A DNA stretch of 64,000 nt from Ascaris suum. Its lineage: Eukaryota; Nematoda; Chromadorea; Rhabditida; Ascarididae. Both the position numbers and the translations under genes were made by a program. Location: positions 7,116,520 through 7,180,519 of the forward strand of contig CM024176.1 in assembly GCA_013433145.1 (NCBI GenBank), in the 5' to 3' direction. Below, one piece after another: positions 35,715 through 44,022 of this stretch (positions are counted from its first letter, which is position 1; every line of letters begins with the position of its first letter). Under the pieces are notes generated by a model that did no database searches, was not told where the DNA came from, and saw only the letters and a program-made list of their open reading frames with translations.

Positions 35715-37212
35715 TTCTCATATTTATTTATTGATACTTGATCTCCTCGCTGTGCCTGCCCATGCCGTTTGCATTTTCGTTGTTTTCGTTTTTTTCGTGC
35801 TCGCCGAAAATACCTATACTAAGATTTTATTAAATGTTTGCTTATGGAAATTGTAATGTCTGGGCCTGTTTTAGGAGCGGACGGGAGTGCCAAAAAGCCA
35901 GCAGAAGCCGATAGCGGAAGTACCTCCGCCCCTCCCTCAGCATCGGCACCAATCACCACAGGTAGCCTTTATGACTTTCATATGCGCAACCTCAAAAATA
36001 TATTCTTTGCATGGGTTTCGTGATAGAGCTTGGGCTTCCGCTTCTGGTCCACTTTACTCCCCTCTTCTTCTTCAGTTTCATAAATGGCATTATGGCGCGT
36101 TCCTTCGATTGTTTTGAAGTATTATTGGAAGCAGTCGGTGAGTGCTGCAAGTGCTCCGAACTTGGAGAGTTTTCCTGCTGCTTTTTGACATGAAAGCGGT
36201 CTGCTAGGTTATCATCTTTTTCTGCAATCCAGTTTAGTCGTGAGCTGAAACTGATGAAACATTGGTCCTTTAGGGCAAGAACCAGAAACTGCTTGCATTG
36301 CATCCGTTTAGGATTCACAGTAAGCTCCAGAATGAAACTGAGTGTGTTGCTATTGGTTCGTTTCATTTTGGACTCATTTCTTTGCACTTTTTTAAAAGTT
36401 TTCAACATTGGGCCTTTATATGAATATTAATGTTTTTAGACAAAATGTAATTGACTTTACGAAACAATATATTGTCATTATGATCGCTTTTGATTCGTTT
36501 CATATTTCAGTTTGCTTCTTTTAAACTTTGAATGATTGGAGCTTCTTATTCCCCTTCGTCATTCCCAAGTGACTGAATAATGGAGCGTGCTGGCCCCATT
36601 TATGTAGTCCAGTAACCGGTGCCTCTCTACTGGCGTTTTATGTCCATCCTTATGATAAGTGGCTTGCTCTATATTGGTTGTGGGATGGTTCTTTACGATG
36701 TTTATAACGAAATTTGCCTGATGTTTTGCCACTTACCCTCCACCATTAGCAGTTGAAGCATAAAATGTCTTCATTTTATGCGTTTCCTTCATTTCGACGG
36801 TGCTTGAAGCAGTCACTGTTGTGAGCAGTATGGGATGAATTGGAGGAATAATAGGGTGTACTGGCTGATTTCCTTGGACTATCTGGGGAGTCTTCCAGGT
36901 AGTCCAAGGAAATCTCAGCTGGCTATTGTTCACTAACTTTGGGAACTGCGAGCTTTAAAGTTTAAAGTAAAATCGAATCGTCCTTTCGTCTTGAGCATCG
37001 AACCACCCTGTTTCTGATTTCCGGCTTGACACCTTAACAGTTAAGATGATCGAAAGTCATCGTAGTGATTTCATTTTTTAAAGGTTTTATAGACTTGAGC
37101 ATCTCAACTTTCAATTTTTGTTGCCTGCTGTTGTAGCTGCCCTCCAAATTGCTGTTGTTTTCAGGTACCACCAAAGCGCAGCAATAGCCAGTTAGCGTCA
37201 TCGGACAAGTGA
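2..37212 (+). CDS. mrck-1: MRCK-type Cdc42-binding Ser/Thr kinase, 5'-partial (29 exons)
   Basis: Myotonic-dystrophy-kinase-related Cdc42-binding kinase. The family binds GTP-Cdc42 and phosphorylates myosin light chain and myosin phosphatase at the cell cortex to drive actomyosin contraction. Exons placed by homology and phase: 2-82, 4885-4980, 5278-5413, 5968-6191, 6912-7040, 7458-7561, 8605-8719, 9769-9853, 10728-10927, 11770-11920, 14167-14293, 19451-19568, 21761-21881, 23026-23163, 23351-23496, 24857-25090, 25683-25772, 26715-26840, 28068-28253, 29090-29252, 29721-29864, 30186-30343, 31048-31135, 31801-31945, 32643-32814, 33522-33678, 35016-35089, 35875-35961, 37165-37212. Every junction keeps phase, giving about 1,280 residues that follow the vertebrate order coiled coil, C1, PH, CNH, CRIB. 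The catalytic domain is left of the window. Weakest parts: the last four exons (low conservation), the 19451 start, and one CNH exon not found between 26841 and 28067. Confidence 0.95.
83..982 (+). CDS. Candidate alternative terminal exon A: read-through of MRCK exon 1 into a tail-anchored C terminus
   Basis: The frame of the coiled-coil exon 2-82 stays open past the GTAAG donor at 83 for 300 codons, to a TGA at 980-982. The tail starts basic, has a CxxCxxC cluster (CRYCGYCGN), two Ser-rich patches ([12 protein letters not shown] and [17 protein letters not shown]), and a strongly basic segment just before the end. It finishes with about 30 hydrophobic residues ([20 protein letters not shown] then [10 protein letters not shown]) followed only by NQKC. 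Basic flank, single C-terminal helix and tiny tail are the signature of a tail-anchored membrane protein. An AATAAA follows at 1404. I infer an intronic alternative end giving a membrane-anchored MRCK without C1, PH, CNH and CRIB. It could instead be a separate small gene starting at an internal Met (for example 101-103). I recognise no homologue. Confidence 0.5.
   Translation, partial: VRRQKAEMCRLSAARLAHQRSVCSCFVEGHMYSASPHACHTIDANTDEVVKKERYISVWEDELVGDFEYSPMIVSCRQQHRGSLSAEAIVACRYCGYCGNELILSRSQPVLSTSKHSSSFSSSGYESFPSVTESTERTTSSDEFGSDLRRLFSEADSARCEHGCVDIQVCCRSRLRRHLSSSSSASQNSFSANMSSDNCAEFRRSTQLVIDSDGALRRKLLFSRNKKLPNGKQSRVENRERKKRWEETAERRTERANRGKATRRSFVGGATAICGFVLACIGFVVGAISLGVYAYNQKC
1404..1409 (+). 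terminator. Poly(A) signal AATAAA after candidate terminal exon A
   Basis: A canonical AATAAA lies about 420 bases after the stop at 982, which would give a 3'UTR of about 440 bases. A second AATAAA lies at 1874-1879. Both are in the first MRCK intron, so their use would require termination inside that intron. Confidence 0.4.
1430..4884 (+). other. Rest of MRCK intron 1, no gene seen
   Basis: I see only short open frames with no coding character. The stretch is T-rich on the + strand and holds one G-rich tract (3402-3427). It ends at the TTTCAG acceptor before 4885. Confidence 0.6.
3402..3427 (+). other. Intronic G-rich tract with quadruplex pattern
   Basis: Four G-runs in order (GGG, GGG, GGGG, then 12 G) separated by AA, T and A, on the sense strand of MRCK intron 1. 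This fits the G3+N1-7 quadruplex pattern. Whether it folds in the pre-mRNA is not known. Confidence 0.6.
9204..9215 (+). repeat. Poly-C run in a C-rich stretch of MRCK intron 7
   Basis: Twelve consecutive C inside a pyrimidine-rich segment (about 9140-9280) between the exons at 8605-8719 and 9769-9853. No coding signal; the open frame across it is a low-complexity Pro/Ser translation. Confidence 0.6.
9854..10727 (+). other. MRCK intron 8
   Basis: Non-coding by homology: the flanking exons join in phase 1. A 153-codon open frame (10195-10656) crosses it but resembles nothing I know, and frames of this length recur by chance in this window. Confidence 0.6.
13322..13576 (+). repeat. Polypyrimidine (CT-rich) low-complexity tract
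   Basis: About 250 bases that are almost entirely C and T on the + strand (polypurine on the other), with irregular TTCC/CTCT units. Open frames on both strands here are Ser/Leu/Phe or Lys/Arg/Glu low-complexity artefacts. Confidence 0.75.
13855..13926. repeat. (TA)n microsatellite 1
   Basis: Uninterrupted alternating A/T for about 72 bases, preceded by CCC and followed by CGTTGACC. Tyr-Ile repeat open frames over it are artefacts. A 63-base unique spacer separates it from the next array. Confidence 0.97.
13990..14057. repeat. (TA)n microsatellite 2
   Basis: Uninterrupted alternating A/T for about 68 bases, again preceded by CCC. It ends about 110 bases upstream of the MRCK exon at 14167. 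Confidence 0.97.
14167..15611 (+). CDS. Candidate alternative terminal exon B: read-through of the MRCK linker exon into a Ser-rich tail
   Basis: The exon 14167-14293 is part of MRCK by phase on both sides. Its frame does not stop at the GTACGA donor but runs 439 codons further to the TAG at 15609-15611. The first part of the tail has a mixed, helix-like composition ([17 protein letters not shown]). The rest is very rich in Ser with basic residues, and has recurring units of the kind [43 protein letters not shown]. This looks like a phosphorylatable disordered tail or a degenerate repeat. AATAAA follows at 15845. I infer an intronic polyadenylated end giving kinase plus coiled coil without C1, PH, CNH and CRIB. 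Alternatives are a retained long internal exon or a nested gene. No homologue is recognised. Confidence 0.55.
15845..15850 (+). terminator. Poly(A) signal AATAAA after candidate terminal exon B
   Basis: A canonical AATAAA lies 234 bases after the stop at 15611, in the MRCK intron that runs from 14294 to 19450. It is the expected arrangement for a composite terminal exon. Confidence 0.45.
16144..16231. repeat. (TA)n microsatellite 3
   Basis: About 88 bases of uninterrupted TA, preceded by ACC and followed by AACACGG, in the MRCK intron after candidate terminal exon B. It is the longest of the five arrays. Confidence 0.97.
18340..18361 (+). other. Quadruplex-pattern G-rich motif in MRCK intron 11
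   Basis: Four sense-strand G-runs: GGG (18340-18342), GGG (18344-18346), GGGG (18350-18353) and GGGGGG (18356-18361), with loops C, TGA and TT. Further G-runs lie on both sides (about 18270-18390). Confidence 0.6.
19451..19568 (+). other. mrck-1: MRCK linker exon before C1
   Basis: This exon encodes a Ser/Thr/Pro-rich stretch with [11 protein letters not shown], aligning with the vertebrate MRCK linker TPLSVHTPTL just before C1. It enters in phase 2 from the exon ending 14293 and leaves in phase 0 into the C1 exon. The acceptor is TTTAAG. The start is less certain than the end. Confidence 0.75.
21761..23163 (+). other. mrck-1: MRCK C1 domain exons
   Basis: Two exons (21761-21881 and 23026-23163) together give a complete C1 zinc finger: H-x12-C-x2-C-x13-C-x2-C-x4-H-x2-C-x7-C, beginning at the His of GKGHRF and ending at the Cys of PPIC. 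The intron falls after LDRQ in phase 1. The segment following the finger, [17 protein letters not shown], nearly equals the vertebrate [17 protein letters not shown] and links C1 to PH. C1 domains bind membrane lipid, in some kinases diacylglycerol or phorbol ester. Confidence 0.93.
23351..25772 (+). other. mrck-1: MRCK PH domain exons
   Basis: Exons 23351-23496, 24857-25090 and 25683-25772. Landmarks are [20 protein letters not shown] (vertebrate PKPAGVKKGWQRALAIVCDF), [34 protein letters not shown] and the closing Trp in [18 protein letters not shown]. There is a Ser/Thr/Gly-rich insertion ([20 protein letters not shown]) before [11 protein letters not shown] that vertebrates lack at this length. 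The PH domain helps place the kinase at membranes. Confidence 0.92.
24372..24397 (+). other. Intronic poly-G tract
   Basis: G-runs ending in 13 consecutive G (24385-24397) on the sense strand of the MRCK intron between 23497 and 24856. Such a run may also reflect length uncertainty in the assembly. Confidence 0.55.
26715..31135 (+). other. mrck-1: MRCK CNH (citron homology) domain exons
   Basis: Exons 26715-26840, 28068-28253, 29090-29252, 29721-29864, 30186-30343 and 31048-31135. Landmarks against vertebrate [91 protein letters not shown] and [12 protein letters not shown]. The exon at 30186 starts after a TTTGAG acceptor that restores the conserved QGRR-x-R-x-QEL run. The family's CNH domain is a beta-propeller-like protein-interaction module. 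About 20 residues expected between [10 protein letters not shown] and [10 protein letters not shown] are missing in my model. Confidence 0.9.
26841..28067 (+). other. MRCK intron 18 region with unassigned - strand open frames
   Basis: I could not find the expected phase-0 CNH mini-exon here. On the - strand two open frames, 27826-27452 (124 codons) and 27357-27130 (75 codons), have mixed, helix-like compositions ([20 protein letters not shown] and [20 protein letters not shown]). They sit in the same orientation and order but in interrupted frames. They may be a decayed insertion or chance; frames of this length do occur by chance in the window. Confidence 0.25.
31801..32814 (+). other. mrck-1: MRCK post-CNH linker and CRIB exons
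   Basis: Exon 31801-31945 gives a basic linker ([20 protein letters not shown], like the vertebrate NNKRRYSFRVPEEER). Exon 32643-32814 gives the CRIB motif [18 protein letters not shown], matching I-S-x-P-x2-4-F-x-H-x2-H-V-G with Met in place of the usual Val. The acceptor before 32643 is TTTTGAAG. CRIB binds GTP-loaded Cdc42, so this exon carries the Rho-GTPase input of the kinase. A Ser/Ala/Gly-rich run follows. Confidence 0.92.
33097..33181. repeat. (TA)n microsatellite 4
   Basis: About 85 bases of uninterrupted TA in the MRCK intron between the CRIB exon and the exon at 33522. Flanks are GTTCGATCT on the left and GGTTCGTCA on the right. Confidence 0.97.
35626..35709. repeat. (TA)n microsatellite 5
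   Basis: About 84 bases of uninterrupted TA, preceded by TCC and followed by CGGTGTTC, 166 bases upstream of the MRCK tail exon at 35875. Confidence 0.97.
36867..36914. repeat. Strong short inverted repeat (hairpin)
   Basis: Arms GATTTCCTTGGACTA and TAGTCCAAGGAAATC are perfect complements (15 bp). The next five positions inward also pair with one G-U (TCTGG with CCAGG), leaving the 8-base loop GGAGTCTT. It lies in the last MRCK intron. At 48 bases it is shorter than a usual miRNA precursor. Confidence 0.7.
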
Positions 37213-37283
37213 ATTCGTCTGCCGCCAGCCACTGTTAACTGAAAGCGTTTCTGTTTTCGCGTTCTACTCTCAAAGATGCTTGA

Positions 37284-37289
37284 AATAAA
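37284..37289 (+). terminator. mrck-1: MRCK poly(A) signal AATAAA
   Basis: A canonical AATAAA lies 72 bases after the TGA at 37210-37212. It supports this as the 3' end of the full-length MRCK transcript and helps validate the weakly conserved last exon. Confidence 0.65.
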
Positions 37290-40200
37290 TGTTGCCACGT
37301 CAAATGTTTTCATCGAGGGCCACTTAAATATGCAGCTAAGCTGCAAGCCTCTGATGGTCACTCGGTGATTTTATTGAAGTGTGATCCTTGGCTCCTACTT
37401 CGCGACACAGGATGTTCAGTGATCCTAAAAGTGGCACTTTAACGATTAATCCGATCGCTAAAACGGGAATCGAATTTTGAATCGGTCGATATTGGTCCAG
37501 TGTCGTTTATAGGTCATGACAGTTTCGAGAAAAGCTTATAAACAGGCCACATTTGCGTGTCACCTTTACGTGTGAGTTCATCCGTCTTCCTTTGCTTTGT
37601 TTTCCACCAAATTTTCGTCGATCTTTGTTGCAAAATTCAAGCCTCAAAGCAGCAAAAAGTGTTTAGGGGCATCACAGCATGCCCGACATCTCCAGCGTAG
37701 GGACAAGTATGTTGCTGAGTAAATTTAGTTCTTGCGAAAGCGAATTTTTTAATGAAGCGAATTTCTTCTTGCGAAGGTGATTTTTTCTTGCTTGCGTGCA
37801 TTCTGGCAGGAGGTGTAGGATGGCGTATAATGAACAGTCAATATTTAACTGCGTAGGCTACAAGACGCAAGTAGAGCAGTTCACGTGATCTTCCATGTCG
37901 ATCTGACGCAGTTCCCTTTAAACATCTTTGGCTTTTAAGCTATCACGAACTCGTATTTTGCTCTTTCTTGGCCAACAAATGGAATCATGTTGTGTATGTG
38001 TTGGATTTGAGCGTCGTTAAAGTCATAATTTTTGTGATCGATGTGTTTTACTTGTTGTGAGTTGTCTGTCCGTGTCGGCCAAACAAAGTGGGACGGTCTC
38101 CAGCTGCCCTTCGCTATTCTACGACTGCGCGCCTTCGTCTTATTAGACACTTCGCGAATGAAAGCGGGTTAATGAGTTGAAGCACTTCCAGATACTTAGT
38201 TCTCCCCGCAGTCTTTGTTCATGTGCATTACTGTAGGCCATAGGTGCTCCCTGTCAGCGTTACTTCATGCTTAGGCTGTTAGGTAGAACTTTGTAATATT
38301 ACCTCTTAACAAATAAAGTTACGAAAAGGGACGTAGGTTAGGAGTGGTGAGTAGTTCTTTCTGGATTTGTGTGAGTAATAAGAGTAGTCGTGGAGAGATT
38401 CGGGCGCGCTAATGGTATTGAAATTAGGATTTGGCAACATAGGTATTGAGTTCAGCAGTCGTTGAAAAGCCGTCTTGTTGTTTGTTCACGTTCGCTTTAA
38501 TTGATTTCGGCTGCTTTTCGCTTTCGCTGCGATTACTGTATTCCGGTATTCCATTTATTCTCTCTATGTTTTTATTCTGTCTTCATTGTAAAATGCCCTG
38601 CTCGGTTTGCGTTTTATGTTTCTCATATGTCTTTAAAAAACGTATTTATTATTCGTTGCTGTGCTTATATTTCAATAACGCGTTTCTAGGCATCTTTCAG
38701 AAGCGCTTTTTAAGCGATAAAGTTGCATTCAAATTGGACTAGTCATCAGGATTTGTGGCTTAGCAATCGTTATTATCATAATGGCGGGCGCTCTACAGAG
38801 CCGTATAACTCGAAGCTGAGGAGTGGACATAATATCGCCCATTGGACGGAGCACCAAGCTCAGAGATATTTTTCGGTTGTGAGACAACTAATGGGTCATA
38901 ACAACGAGCTAATGCCATTCAAAAGTCCCTCCGCTCTTGATTTCATTGGGGATCTCGCTGTTAATGGAGTTTAATGGAGTGCAGATAGCTGTTTCGATTT
39001 AGCCTATAAACCGAAGTCCTGATGAAAGATTCTTTAGCTGCATTCAGCACATAGAAAATTTTCTTTTAGCCTGTAGCAACAACTTCTAGTTTAGATGGAC
39101 TGAGGTTAACTTGGCACGGCTGCATGCTCATAAAGGTGGGTGTCCAGATATCTGTTAATCCATAAACGAGCAAAAGTTCGTGACTTCGACAGCTTTTTTT
39201 GTTTAGGTCTCGCAAAGGTATTTTATAACTTCGTTTTGTGCTTTTGCAAATCTCGCTCGTCTTGCAGCGGATTTAATTGGTTTGAGTTATTCATTACCGT
39301 TTTCGATATTGATGCGTTGTCGTCATTATTTAACTCTTGATTTATATCGCAGGCGGGTGTGGTCGTTTTGCATATATTGTATAGCGCTATGTGTCTAATG
39401 AAATTTGCCGCCGGTCTGTTGCATACTTCTCTGCTATAATTGGTTACAGCGTTTAGGCAAAAACGAGCGATACTTGGAGAGGATTCACTAATGTTCTATG
39501 TCGTAAAGAAAGACCGATTGACAGGGGCACGTCTAAGGTTTGATGCCCAGACGTTTTCGCAGCAGTAATAAATTTCTCGCTGATCCGTTGCAAGGCTGCT
39601 TGAAGCGATAAAGTAGCACTAAACTATGCGTCTTCAAAGCAGTGAATTCCCGTCCCTTCCCCATCTCAGTAGAAACTCATGATCTCAGTGTTGCTGCAAT
39701 CGACTTTTGTCTTGTGACATAGCCGTGGCAATTTTCTTTACACACAGCGCCTTCCCCACCCTCCCATCTCTCCTGTCCCTGTGGTTCTTTGATTGCAGAT
39801 GTCAGGTCAGAATTAATGCAGGAGTTGCTTTGGCAACATCACTGATTTCCACTTGCTCATATTTTTCATTGCTGGGTCTATCTTTAATATTCGATCGTTG
39901 AAATCGTTCAGCTCTCGTTGCTCGACTGCAGCTGTAAGTGTCGCATATACCTGAGAAGCGTCTCACAAGACGTCACTAGTTGTAGGACTCCGAGTGGGCT
40001 TTGAATGCATCGCAACGTGTATAACCGAAACGGCGAATGTAATTCATAGCTTCGTAACTTCGCTCATCAAGATTAACTAAGATGGTGAGATATTAGACGT
40101 AACGTCCCCTGAGAAGCCTTTGGCAAGGAGGTTTCGAAATTATGGCACTGCACCTTAAAGCTCACGGTTGTTCGGACGCTTGTACTGTGATGCCGTCAAG

Positions 40201-40943
40201 CGAGATCAGAGCCAGAAAGAGGTTTTATTGATGTCTGGAGCACCGTTAAGTTGTCGATTTTTTAGATTTTTTTGCATGAGCTTGAAGCTATTATATTCAC
40301 AATCAGAGCAAGACTTTCGGCTTGCAGGAGGGGATGAAAACTTCAAACAGTGGTGCATCGACAGAAGACAACCATTAAAAGGAAATATTGGTCATTAAGG
40401 GCAAGTGCAGACGACTACTTAGAAACTTCGTGAAAGCTTTATCGTATGTGACAAGCGGGTGGAAGTATGATGTTCCCATATCACTCCTCTGGAAATTGGG
40501 GTAGGACTATCCATTTTCATTGTTCGAGTGGGAAAATAAATTTATTCGGTGCACGGAATTCGTATGGACATGTTCGAGCAACCGAGTAATAAGGATAGCT
40601 GGGTCATAAGCTCATAAGGTTGTTATTGAAACCTGAGTGCTTCGACTTGGGAAGGAAGGTCAGAAATATATGACAAACACGCAAATGAAGTTCTCGGGAG
40701 GTTTAGGCAGAAGAAATGTGTTAAAGCAAAGGTGATGCATTTAAACAGTTAGGTGGAAGCGAGAAAACGAGAGCAAGAATCGCTATTGACGAAAATGGAT
40801 AATGCAGAATCTACTTACCGAACCATAGAGATGAAAAAAACGTACACAAGAGTGTGCAAAGCAGAGGGAAGTTTCATGCTTTAAAAGATGTGGATTTTTA
40901 TACTGTTTCCACGTATTAAGTCAGCTTATGAATTCAGGTCCCA
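37290..40943. other. Intergenic, nothing convincing
   Basis: The stretch after MRCK has AATAAA at 38312-38317 and a few open frames of 60-100 codons. The best, + strand 38723-38974, has a varied composition (GHNNELMPFKSPSALDFIGD) but no recognised family, donor or acceptor evidence. Confidence 0.5.
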
Positions 40944-41001
40944 CTGTGATCCCTCATTTGCACAGGCATTATCTGTGATCCCTCATTTGCACAGGCATTA
41001 T
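40944..41001. repeat. 29-bp perfect tandem duplication
   Basis: The unit beginning CTGTGATCCCTCATTTGCAC is present at 40944-40972 and again at 40973-41001 without a mismatch. Two copies only, with no coding context; a recent slippage or unequal-exchange duplication. Confidence 0.95.
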
Positions 41002-41081
41002 TTTTCACTCCTTGAATTAGAGAGGGAGAGGAGCAAGAATATAACGAATTATTTCAAATAACTTTTACTGAAAGCGGTGAC

Positions 41082-41366
41082 TTATTTGAGCGTAGAAACG
41101 GGAGGCACGAATTCTGCAGAATTCTGACCGTGGAATGTTTCCCACCGCAATGCTGGTTCCAGCTGCTTTATCATTTCGCTCGCTTTGTATTGTCTCTCCC
41201 CCTTCTTGTTCCTTGCTACGAATCCTCCGATGATGAGGATACGCATGTTTTCCCTGGGAACTGGCGCATTGTTGCGCCATTGACCGAAACTAGTGGCGGA
41301 CGCGAGGAATGTGTGATTCGAGCGCGTCAGTATCTCCGAGCACAGGAAACTTTCAGTTGAATACAA
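41082..41366 (-). other. Unassigned - strand open frame downstream of the hypothetical gene
   Basis: Ninety-four codons, containing MRILIIGGFVARNKKGERQY, which is faintly reminiscent of a kelch-type GG strand with a Trp upstream. No second repeat is visible, so this is only a resemblance. It could be a 3' exon of the hypothetical gene at 41.5-43.3 kb. Confidence 0.15.
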
Positions 41367-41461
41367 TTAAGAGTTTGAAATAAGGGAACTGCAGACAGTC
41401 AACATTACAGTTGAGGTCGTTCCCTGAGATTTCTTTTCAGTCGGCCGCTGACCTCGATACC

Positions 41462-43288
41462 TCACATTCGTGCGTGATGTAGATCAGGCATTTGCTTATC
41501 AAAAAATGTGTCCGTAAGATCTAGCATGAAGATATGTTCATCATTTTGTGGCTGCACCTCTTCGAGCGTCATATGACGATATGTATTATAGGCCATCTCG
41601 TCGATTCGACCACCTCTGAACTGATCTCGCAGTAGAAACAAACGTCCCAAAGTATGCTGCCTGCAATTTTTGTAAAAAGTTTGTTGTACTAAGTTCAGAT
41701 TCGACTTGTTGACACAGTATCGCATCAGCATCGAGCAGTGGTATCAGCAATGTCTCGATGAAGTCAAGCTTAACTTCATCACAGAAAGCTAACGGTGTCC
41801 TTGGTAGATTTCTTTTTTTAACAGTCATATTAATTCAAACACTTCCATTACTTTATCTTCTTTTCGAGTAACTGCTACACAATGTAATTAAAGCTTTCCG
41901 ATGACTGCTGTTTTTTGAGAAGGAATATTAATGTCTTTAATAGATATCGATAAACTTCAAATAACCTCAATCGATTTGTTGGTTGCACCGATTGTCTAAT
42001 GTTATGATGATAAGATTCCTAATATAATAATCAAAATATTGAAGTCAATAAACATTGAATGAGAATAATTAATGAAACTCCTTTTGGTAACCAAGTACCG
42101 CTTTGTTCAACAATATCCAAAGTTATCATTACCTTTGGAAAACTAAACTTAAACTTATTAGAAGATTTGCGCATCGATCATTAATTTGTAATAATTCAGT
42201 TTGTGACCGAAAAGTCGAACTCTTTTGTTGCTCACAGTTTTACTAACTGATATGAAATAAATGAAATAAATAAATGTAAATTAGTCTTCAACTTAAAATT
42301 TACTGATGCAGCAAATGTTTTGAAGACTTTAAATCTCTCTTACAATCCACGAAATAATGCTTTTCTAGGCCCATTTTCGTTCACAGCTCCATGAACAAAA
42401 CAACGTACGCTCTGAAGTGACACATGCCGCCAGCTCTAAATTGTCAACTTGTATAAGTACGTCTGCATTGTTTAGGTAATAATGTATACTTGGAGGAACG
42501 AAACTGTTAAAGGCCATTATGCGCGCTCAATACTGCTGTGTTATCAACGGATGTCTCATGGTTCGCTCATTGCACGCTTCCTTAGTCCTCAAACGTTTAG
42601 CCAGTAAAAATGCGGAACAAGGCAAACCGACGAACATCAGAGGTAACTTGACATTACGAAGTAGAAATCTGAGTGTGTCGAGAATTGTTGATACGTTCAC
42701 TGTTTCACCACTGAATACTTTTTCTTCAATTTCACCATCGGGACGGAAATGCCGCAGATAAAGTTTTACGCTGACTAGTCGGTTGCAGTCCTCAAGATTA
42801 GCGATACTTGCCGTATTCTGTAAAATTTTTGTTGTCTAATTTCCACCTTTTGGCTTTCTCGATCTGCCGACAACTTTGAATGCATTTTTCAATGAACTCA
42901 ATATTTGGCTCACAAACAAATGTACTTTTTTGTCTGGCAGAGACAACCCTAATTTTCGATAATCTAACCAGTAAAGACGCTTATGAAGGAGGAACAGACA
43001 CCACTGCTTGTTTTCAAACATTATTGATCCAGTGAAATGATGACCAATCGAAGATTTCTGCGCAAAGATGAAGGCATGGCTGTTGCACGAGTTTTCTAGC
43101 GTTATCCAATGAGTTCTGCAAATCTCCAATTCACCAACTCGCTGTCGCATGAGAATAAGGAATCGAAGACAGTATGTCTCAACCGACTGCCCCTCTACGC
43201 CGAAAAAGGTTTCGATATGTGCGGCAATGCAAATTCTCAGAGTTTCCTGTGCATTTTTCAGATTCATGCCGTTGAACTCGTTCACCAT
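41462..43288 (-). CDS. Hypothetical - strand gene, several open segments (unidentified)
   Basis: An open frame from an ATG at 43288 runs 150 codons to a TAG at 42836. The same frame is open again for 79 codons beyond it, and a possible 57-base intron (42874-42818, GTTGTC...TTTACAG) would remove the stop without changing frame. Further along, frames at 41828-41717 and 41660-41462 join in phase if a 55-base intron (41715-41661) is removed. Segments such as LYLRHFRPDGEIEEKVFSGE and MLDLTDTFFDKQMPDL have mixed, protein-like composition. I recognise no domain, the link across 42.5-41.8 kb is not established, and single frames of about 150 codons occur elsewhere by chance. A real gene with short introns is possible; so is coincidence. 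Confidence 0.27.
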
Positions 43289-43993
43289 TGTTAATTATGA
43301 AACGCACTGTGGAATTTGCAACCACAGTTGACTCAAAGAGTATTTGAAATTTTGAGATTCCGAGATGTTGTTTGACGTCCTATGAAACGTGGAAATATGC
43401 CAATAAAATATGCCATAAATGAGAGGGAGGAAAACCAATGACAAAATATAGCAGTAGCATGCACACTAAGTGCATACTCACTTTTATTTACTTATTGCGC
43501 ACTGATGGTGCGAAACGACAGTTAAAGTAACTCGAGCTAAACAATTACATCCGAAAAACACCGTGACCGTCGACTATAGGTGGATTTGTTTGAAGTTCTG
43601 CTGATGGCATTCGGACGGCGCAAGTTCCCATTTTGATTATTTTTTACGTCGCCTTCGTTCGCTTAATAAACTCTCAGTTATTAAGTGTGATTTTCAATTA
43701 ACATTTAAGCACATTAAAATATCAAAATTTATGACGAATGAAAATGTTTCAATAAAGTTCAAAATAAAAACATTTAGGTGTAAAAGAAATGTGAGGAAAG
43801 TTGCAAACTTTCCCAAAGGGGCGACACCGCATAATTCATCAGATTTTCGCTCTTTTGCATAAGTCGTTAAACTAGTTGCACTTTTTTACGAGATTATTCG
43901 GTATCTTGCCAAAATCTGGCGAACTTCCTACTGATGGTTGTTTGTGTGGAGAGGTTCCAAAATGTCTTTATGTTTAGCATCACTCTTCTGAAC

Positions 43994-44022
43994 TTTCACG
44001 TGAAAAAACTTTTCACGTGAAA
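43994..44022. promoter_or_regulatory. Duplicated 12-bp palindrome TTTCACGTGAAA (E-box core)
   Basis: TTTCACGTGAAA at 43994-44005 and again at 44011-44022 is perfectly self-complementary, with a half copy TTTCACG at 44025-44031. CACGTG is the core bound by many bHLH factors. No convincing gene starts beside it, so regulatory function is only a possibility. Confidence 0.4.

Larger units (their letters stand above)
33522..37212 (+). other. mrck-1: MRCK C-terminal tail exons
   Basis: Exons 33522-33678, 35016-35089, 35875-35961 and 37165-37212 give a Ser-rich then Pro/Gln-rich tail: [50 protein letters not shown] and the end [15 protein letters not shown]. Phases run 0-1, 1-0, 0-0 and 0-stop. The assignment rests on phase continuity, open frames and the expected Ser/Pro-rich MRCK tail, not on strong residue identity. 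Acceptors are TTTGAG, CCAAAG, TTTTAG and TTTCAG. Skipping the 74-base exon at 35016 moves the last exons into another open frame ending at 37187. Confidence 0.6.

Noticed and set aside
35992..36408. - strand open frame of 138 codons, Lys/Ser-rich at the end
   Set aside because: It lies within the last MRCK intron with no supporting start, splice site or homology; kept only as a possibility.
37161..37361. - strand frame with protein-like composition (66 codons)
   Set aside because: It lies antisense to the MRCK last exon and 3'UTR, whose stop and poly(A) signal fit well. It shows how easily chance frames look real here.
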